Positions 59,806-64,000 of a DNA stretch of 64,000 nucleotides are shown here, in pieces; position 1 is the stretch's first letter; every line of letters begins with the position of its first letter. The stretch covers positions 62,001 to 126,000 of the forward strand of contig JAMZAV010001822.1 in NCBI GenBank assembly GCA_024449915.1. The letters run 5' to 3'. Origin of the DNA: Sweltsa coloradensis. Its lineage: Eukaryota > Arthropoda > Insecta > Plecoptera > Chloroperlidae. The notes under the pieces are model-generated. The model worked only from the letters and a program-made list of their open reading frames with translations. It did not search any database and was not told the origin of the DNA. The translations under genes were made by a program, and so were the position numbers.

Positions 59806-59964
59806 CTGTGTTGGGTAGGACTTGTCGCACAGCATACAGATATAAGGCTTGATGCCCTGATGGATGCGCATGTGATTGACCAGGGAATCACGACGGGAGA
59901 AAGGTTTGTCGCAGACGCTACACTTGTAGTTCTTCTCCCCCGTGTGCGACTTGGAGTGACGGAC
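59806..59964 (-). CDS. C2H2 zinc-finger protein, internal exon B
   Basis: 159 bp, 53 codons, phase 0 at both ends. Acceptor ACCTGTCTCAG before 59964; donor GTAACA after 59806. It completes the finger begun in exon A (VRHSKSH), carries one whole finger (YKCSVC, F, L, H-X3-H) after a TGEKN linker, and starts another (YICMLCDKSYPTQ) finished in exon C. Both introns therefore cut fingers between the Cys pair and the His pair, and the spliced C-X2-4-C-X12-H-X3-H spacing is exact, which confirms the joins. Confidence 0.92.
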
Positions 59965-60541
59965 CTGAGACAGGTTTACAAATATGTAGGCCCTAGTTAA
60001 CAGTTTGACATTTCAGATCAACAACGAGACATTTTCACGATTACTTTTTCGGGTAGACCGAGTAAGTTTAGGCAAATTAAGGTAGATTTACCTTTAACCA
60101 CCGTTTTCTGGCCGCTGTGTTTTTCAGGGTTTCCACTGCATGTCTTAGGCCTACTTAAATATAGTTGCATTAGTCTAGTAAAACCTACAAAATAGTCTTC
60201 CAAATAGTTAGAGCTCGTCTTGTCATGCCATCCTAAGGAGGGAATGTCAACCACAAAACCATGATCCTCTCCGTGCGATCGTAACGCCACAATTGAAAGG
60301 AAGTATATTTGTAAGCCTAAATCCACGTGCCAATCATTTGAAAATAAAAAAAACTGGAATGTGGAAATATTGGCACTTTCATATAGTAAAGTTATGTTCA
60401 ATACAACTCACTGCTAAAAGTAAAACTATTTACATATTTAGATTTAATCATTTTGCCAAAAAGTCACCTTGCTAACAATAGTCGCAAAATAGTCACATAG
60501 TTACCCCAGTGGAAGCCCTGGTTTTTATTCATAACGTGTTA

Positions 60542-61807
60542 CAGTCAAAAGTCATTATAACGAACGCCAGGGGATCCCGCGATTATTTCGTTAAAATGAT
60601 CAGTCATTTTATTTTCGCTAAAAACAAGATCCTCGATCCCCAGAATACCAATGCAGCCACTGCGTGGCCTGTAACACGCTCGGGAGCGCGCTCATCACTG
60701 CACGCCTGCAGCCCGCGCTGCCCACAACCCGCATTGCATCCGCGTGATGCAGGCAGCAGGCCTGCTCTCGCTAGACGCGTAAGCCATGAGAGCGAGAGAG
60801 ACGGCTGCGGGAATCGGCGGCGCAAGAATCTACTCGTCGTCGGGTCGAGAGCTCACAGCTGACCATGCACGTGCTTGGTGAATGAAATGTCAAGTTATCT
60901 GTTTTCACGGTCGCTGTGCCCCTATCGCCCGCGCTGTACTTGTGTTTCAAGATGTTAATTAAGTTATTTTTCACCTTAATATCGATCAATGCCCGTGCAT
61001 GAAGATCAGATATCCCTGTACCTCTTCATTTACTATGTGAACGATATTTTCTACGAATTCGAATCGTGCTTGCGACGAGAGCACTTGCACCGACGATTGA
61101 ACTGCATCCTTGAAGTCCCTAGGGAATGGTCGGGATCTCCAAGGTTGAATTCGGCTCAGCTGTTGCAACACGGCTAGCGGCGGCGTTTTATATCGGAGAA
61201 TAAGACACAGCAACTCAACTCATTTAGCCTCAGTTTAACAAGTGTTGTATTGACAGCATCATTGATTAAAAACAATGATCTTGCAATTATTATCGCGTAA
61301 GAAAAACACGGCACTGCTGAGAGAGAATGTGTAGTGTCTGAGCTGGCAGGCCGGCCGAGAGAGGAGAGCGAGAGCCGTGCCACTGGCAGCACGAGTGGGA
61401 GGGGAAGGGTAACCGTCTCGTAGGCGGCAGCTGCCGGCGGGCGGGGAGGGGTCTGGTGAAGTGGCCGGCCGGCGAGTGAGGGAGAAGAGGGGTAATGCTT
61501 CTGTTTACTGTCCGTGCAGCTCTTGCAGGCTCGCGTAAAGGCGATAGCTCAGCGGAAAAACCAATTCCTTGACTGGGAATTCCACAAAACCCCTGATTCA
61601 CAACAAAATTTTCGTTGTAACAACGTTGCATTATAGTCTTGGGCAAAAAAATTAGTTCGTTCAAATGATCTTTTCGTTAATGTTATTTTTCGTTGTAATG
61701 ACTATCCTTTAACATTAAAAACATGGGGAATCAGGCGGGACCACAGTAATTTTTCGATACAATGATAGTTTCGTAATAATAGCATTCGTTGTAATGACTT
61801 TTGACTG
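60542..61807. mobile_element. pogo/Tigger-like element in zinc-finger gene intron
   Basis: Ends CAGTCAAAAGTCATTATAAC (60542) and inverted CAGTCAAAAGTCATTACAAC (61807) are near-identical over at least 23 bp. TA lies outside both (60540-60541 and 61808-61809), the target of Tc1/mariner/pogo elements. The interior is GC-rich (60.65-61.5 kb) compared with the rest of the window. It has several overlapping frames on both strands but no recognisable transposase. A second partial end-like motif is near 61695. Confidence 0.85.
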
Positions 61808-61973
61808 TATTCTCATTGAACAAGATAGCATACAAAAGAAAACAAAGAACAAGAAAAAAGAAAATGAGAAGCTCACATCTTGATCATTGAATACAAATCA
61901 CTGTGCTGTGCGGATATGCAACCTTAAAGCACCGGGCAGGTTACGTGCAGTTCTGGTTTACTGTCCCACTCAC

Positions 61974-62206
61974 CAGGTCTCGCTGCACACAGAACGATTT
62001 CCCGCAGCCTTCCACCGGACAGTCGTACGGCTTCTCTTGCGTGTGTATCCGGAGATGTGTCGTGAGCGAGCCGCGGACTGTGAACGTCTTGTCGCAAACG
62101 TTGCAATTAAACCGCTCGTCGCTGGAGTGTTTCTTCATGTGGACGTTCAGTGAGCCTCGTGTAGAGAACGTGTGCTCACATAACGCGCACTTGTAGATTT
62201 TCTCGC
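61974..62206 (-). CDS. C2H2 zinc-finger protein, exon A (first in window)
   Basis: The acceptor TTTGTACTTTACAG precedes 62206; the donor GTGAGT follows 61974. The exon begins with the last two bases of a Gly codon, as in the classic TG|EK linker, so at least one finger-coding exon must lie upstream, and none is seen before the window end. It encodes 77 full codons: two complete fingers (YKCALC; FNCNVC) and the Cys half of a third with C-X4-C spacing (YDCPVEGCGKSF). Residues at helix positions are RGSLNV, RGSLTT and QRDLVR. Linkers SSDERF and TQEKPY depart from or match the consensus. With exons B and C, eight fingers are present in about 262 residues. Confidence 0.92.
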
Positions 62207-62471
62207 CTGTAAAGTACAAAATGTGTGAACATACTATAGGGTAAAATTACATTGGATTGGGGAAAAAACTAAGTAAACCGTTTTTATGTTATATAGGCCT
62301 AGGCCAAATCTCATTGGCCATTGTAGGTTAGGCCCCTAAATCAAAACAACTCCTAGTTCGATCGATCAGAGTTTTCCGTAAACCAAGTCGAATCACATTC
62401 ACCCTGAATAATGTAGTTTTTACTAAAGGCCTATTGTCAATACTTTCCATTGTCACCTAAAATTACAAACT

Positions 62472-62597
62472 GTATGATTGGAGAAGGGTTGACAGGTTGG
62501 AAAAGTATAGAGAACAGTTTTTTATGTTCTTATGTTCTCTCTCATAAAGAACTGTTCTCTCTGCTTTTCCAACCTGTCAACCCTTCTCCAATCATAC
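62472..62597. repeat. Near-perfect 48-bp hairpin
   Basis: Left arm 62472-62519 (GTATGATTGGAGAAGGGTTG...) and right arm 62550-62597 are inverted copies differing at about one or two positions, around a 30-nt loop. It lies upstream of exon A, in the zinc-finger gene's presumed intron. It may be a hairpin-RNA source or a very young foldback. Confidence 0.85.
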
Positions 62598-62599
62598 TA

Positions 62600-63370
62600 A
62601 ACTAGCCGATTGGCCTTTTCCTAATTGTAATAAAATTACAAACTGTTGACCATTATTTCATATAGGACCTAAAGGAATAACAAAACTACCAACACAATAA
62701 TTGTCAAACTTACTGTTTACTCACTGGGGCTACATCAAATGATCCTGTGCCGAGCTCTCTAGTTGGGTACCATACCTCACCATGACACGCATTCTACCAC
62801 AAGGAGTGGGATCAAGGGACAGATGAGGAGAGGATATTGAGCTGGAAACAAAGGAGAATACATACGAACATTGTATATTATGAGTATTGAGTATTACTGG
62901 ACTAAAAGCGCATGGATACAGAGCTCTATGCATTGCTCCTGCAGCATAGATAACTTTTTTTCCTGTGCAGAGAGGGGCTTCTTCAGCCATTCTTCTTTCT
63001 TGCTATCCAGTATAAAATGGCTTCTTTATCTATCCTGCTCATATCATCATCATCATCTCATTACTTACACTGCATGCATGTTGCCGGTCAGAACACTAAG
63101 TGCCTCACATGCACATGCTTTTGTAATTTGTATTAATGCGAGTACCGAGTATATGTACAGCCAGTTTTTGATAATATTAATATATTATGTTATATCTCCC
63201 TCTTCAAAGTTTAAAGTTTTGAGAGGTCAAAAAAGAAGGCGTGGCCAACACTTGATGGCAGGCTATTAATATACAAGTATACGGGTAATATGTGCACACT
63301 TGACGTATAGCTAAAAGAAAACATACACTAGGGCCTACCTAATTCCCATGAAACGTCAAAATAGGCCTAG
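62600..63370. other. Nothing recognised
   Basis: No further zinc-finger exon is visible on the minus strand. Frames here have no splice or family support. A short (ATC)n run lies near 63044-63060. Confidence 0.45.
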
Positions 63371-63373
63371 ATA

Positions 63374-63853
63374 CTGTATAGTACTGAATATAGGCCGACT
63401 CTGAAAAAGGTCGACCCCCTAACTTTGGTCATCGAAATAAAAAAAAAAAAAATTTTAATGAAATATTTTTATTTTACGCGCCCTTATTCCTGCGGTCTGT
63501 TTCTGCGGAGCCAGTGCCAAGGTCGTTTTTCCCGCGCGGCCTATTGACGCGGAGCCCGTGATGCCGCTATGACGCAATCTCCAAGCAGACCGGTTCATAT
63601 CGCCTAGTTATCTATTCCTCGTCATAATTCAGTCAGTAGGCCTGGAGATAGCGTTGCGTCCTCCGTGCCTGCCGTATTGTTGGCGCAGCGCCAGACAGAA
63701 GCAGTGAACTATACGTATTTCCTTGTCACACGGCGCTGTAACTTGGTTTTTGAAATTAGCGCGTCAAAATGCCGACGCTCGCATATAGGCCGAGGAGGAT
63801 TTTGAGACCTAAAATAATGAAAAAAAGGTCGGCCTATATTCGGTACTATACGG
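63374..63853. mobile_element. TIR element with GC-rich core, TA-flanked
   Basis: Ends CTGTATAGTACTGAATATAG and inverted CCGTATAGTACCGAATATAG match over about 26 bp. TA lies outside both (63372-63373 and 63854-63855). The centre (63480-63700) is GC-rich. Fits a Tc1/mariner-superfamily MITE; no transposase frame. Confidence 0.7.
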
Positions 63854-64000
63854 TAGGTGATCATGATCATGATATCCACTCAAATGCTTATGTTGTTACA
63901 CGCGCACTGTTGTAGCACTGCCGATATTTGACGTCGCTCGAGGCCAATAATAGCCACTACCCCCCCCCCCCCACGTCGTCATCAAGCAGTGCTCGCTTCA

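Noticed and set aside
60604..60862. Overlapping frames in GC-rich DNA (Ala/Arg-rich)
   Set aside because: Open on both strands because of GC content; they lie inside a pogo-like element in an intron and lack splice or family support.
62730..62990. Upstream exon of the zinc-finger gene
   Set aside because: No Cys/His finger pattern and no phase-1 donor that would join to exon A.

Overview
This is a eukaryotic, AT-rich animal genome window with long introns, GT-AG splice sites, LINE, SINE and cut-and-paste transposon remnants, many tRNA-like SINE heads and no bacterial gene organisation. An invertebrate is likely. A SINE at 33.1-33.3 kb has a body resembling SINEs I associate with arthropods, so an arthropod is my weak guess. 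No species can be named from the sequence alone.

The clearest gene is a C2H2 zinc-finger gene on the minus strand (58.9-62.2 kb). Its last three coding exons carry eight fingers and a Pro/Val/Ala repeat tail; its 5' end lies beyond the window. A second, unrecognised gene on the minus strand (40.7-46.6 kb) is inferred from six consecutively spliced exons. The first three look untranslated and the last three keep one open frame of about 115 codons across two phase-matched introns. Single candidate exons lie at 2408-2551 and 34417-34644 (plus), and a decayed coding frame at 13345-13731.

Most of the rest is mobile DNA. 0-12 kb: nested hAT-like elements, two Helitron-like elements (one split by a hAT), a TA-flanked MITE and a Harbinger-like MITE. 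13-24 kb: a 2-kb palindrome, an array of tRNA-like units, and a 2.5-kb direct duplication that overlaps a pogo-like element. 24-29 kb: two Helitron-like elements, one inside a LINE, plus a second LINE. 29-41 kb: SINEs, tRNA-like cassettes bounded by inverted repeats, a Helitron-like element inside a CTGT satellite, and short TIR elements. 41-50 kb: the orphan gene, two LINE 3' ends, a four-unit minisatellite and several hAT elements. 50-55 kb is repeat-poor apart from SINEs. 55.6-57.5 kb is a four-level transposon nest. 60.5-61.8 kb is a pogo-like element in a zinc-finger gene intron. 63.4-63.9 kb is a GC-rich TIR element.

Family names rest on termini, target-site duplications and remembered motifs; no database search was possible.
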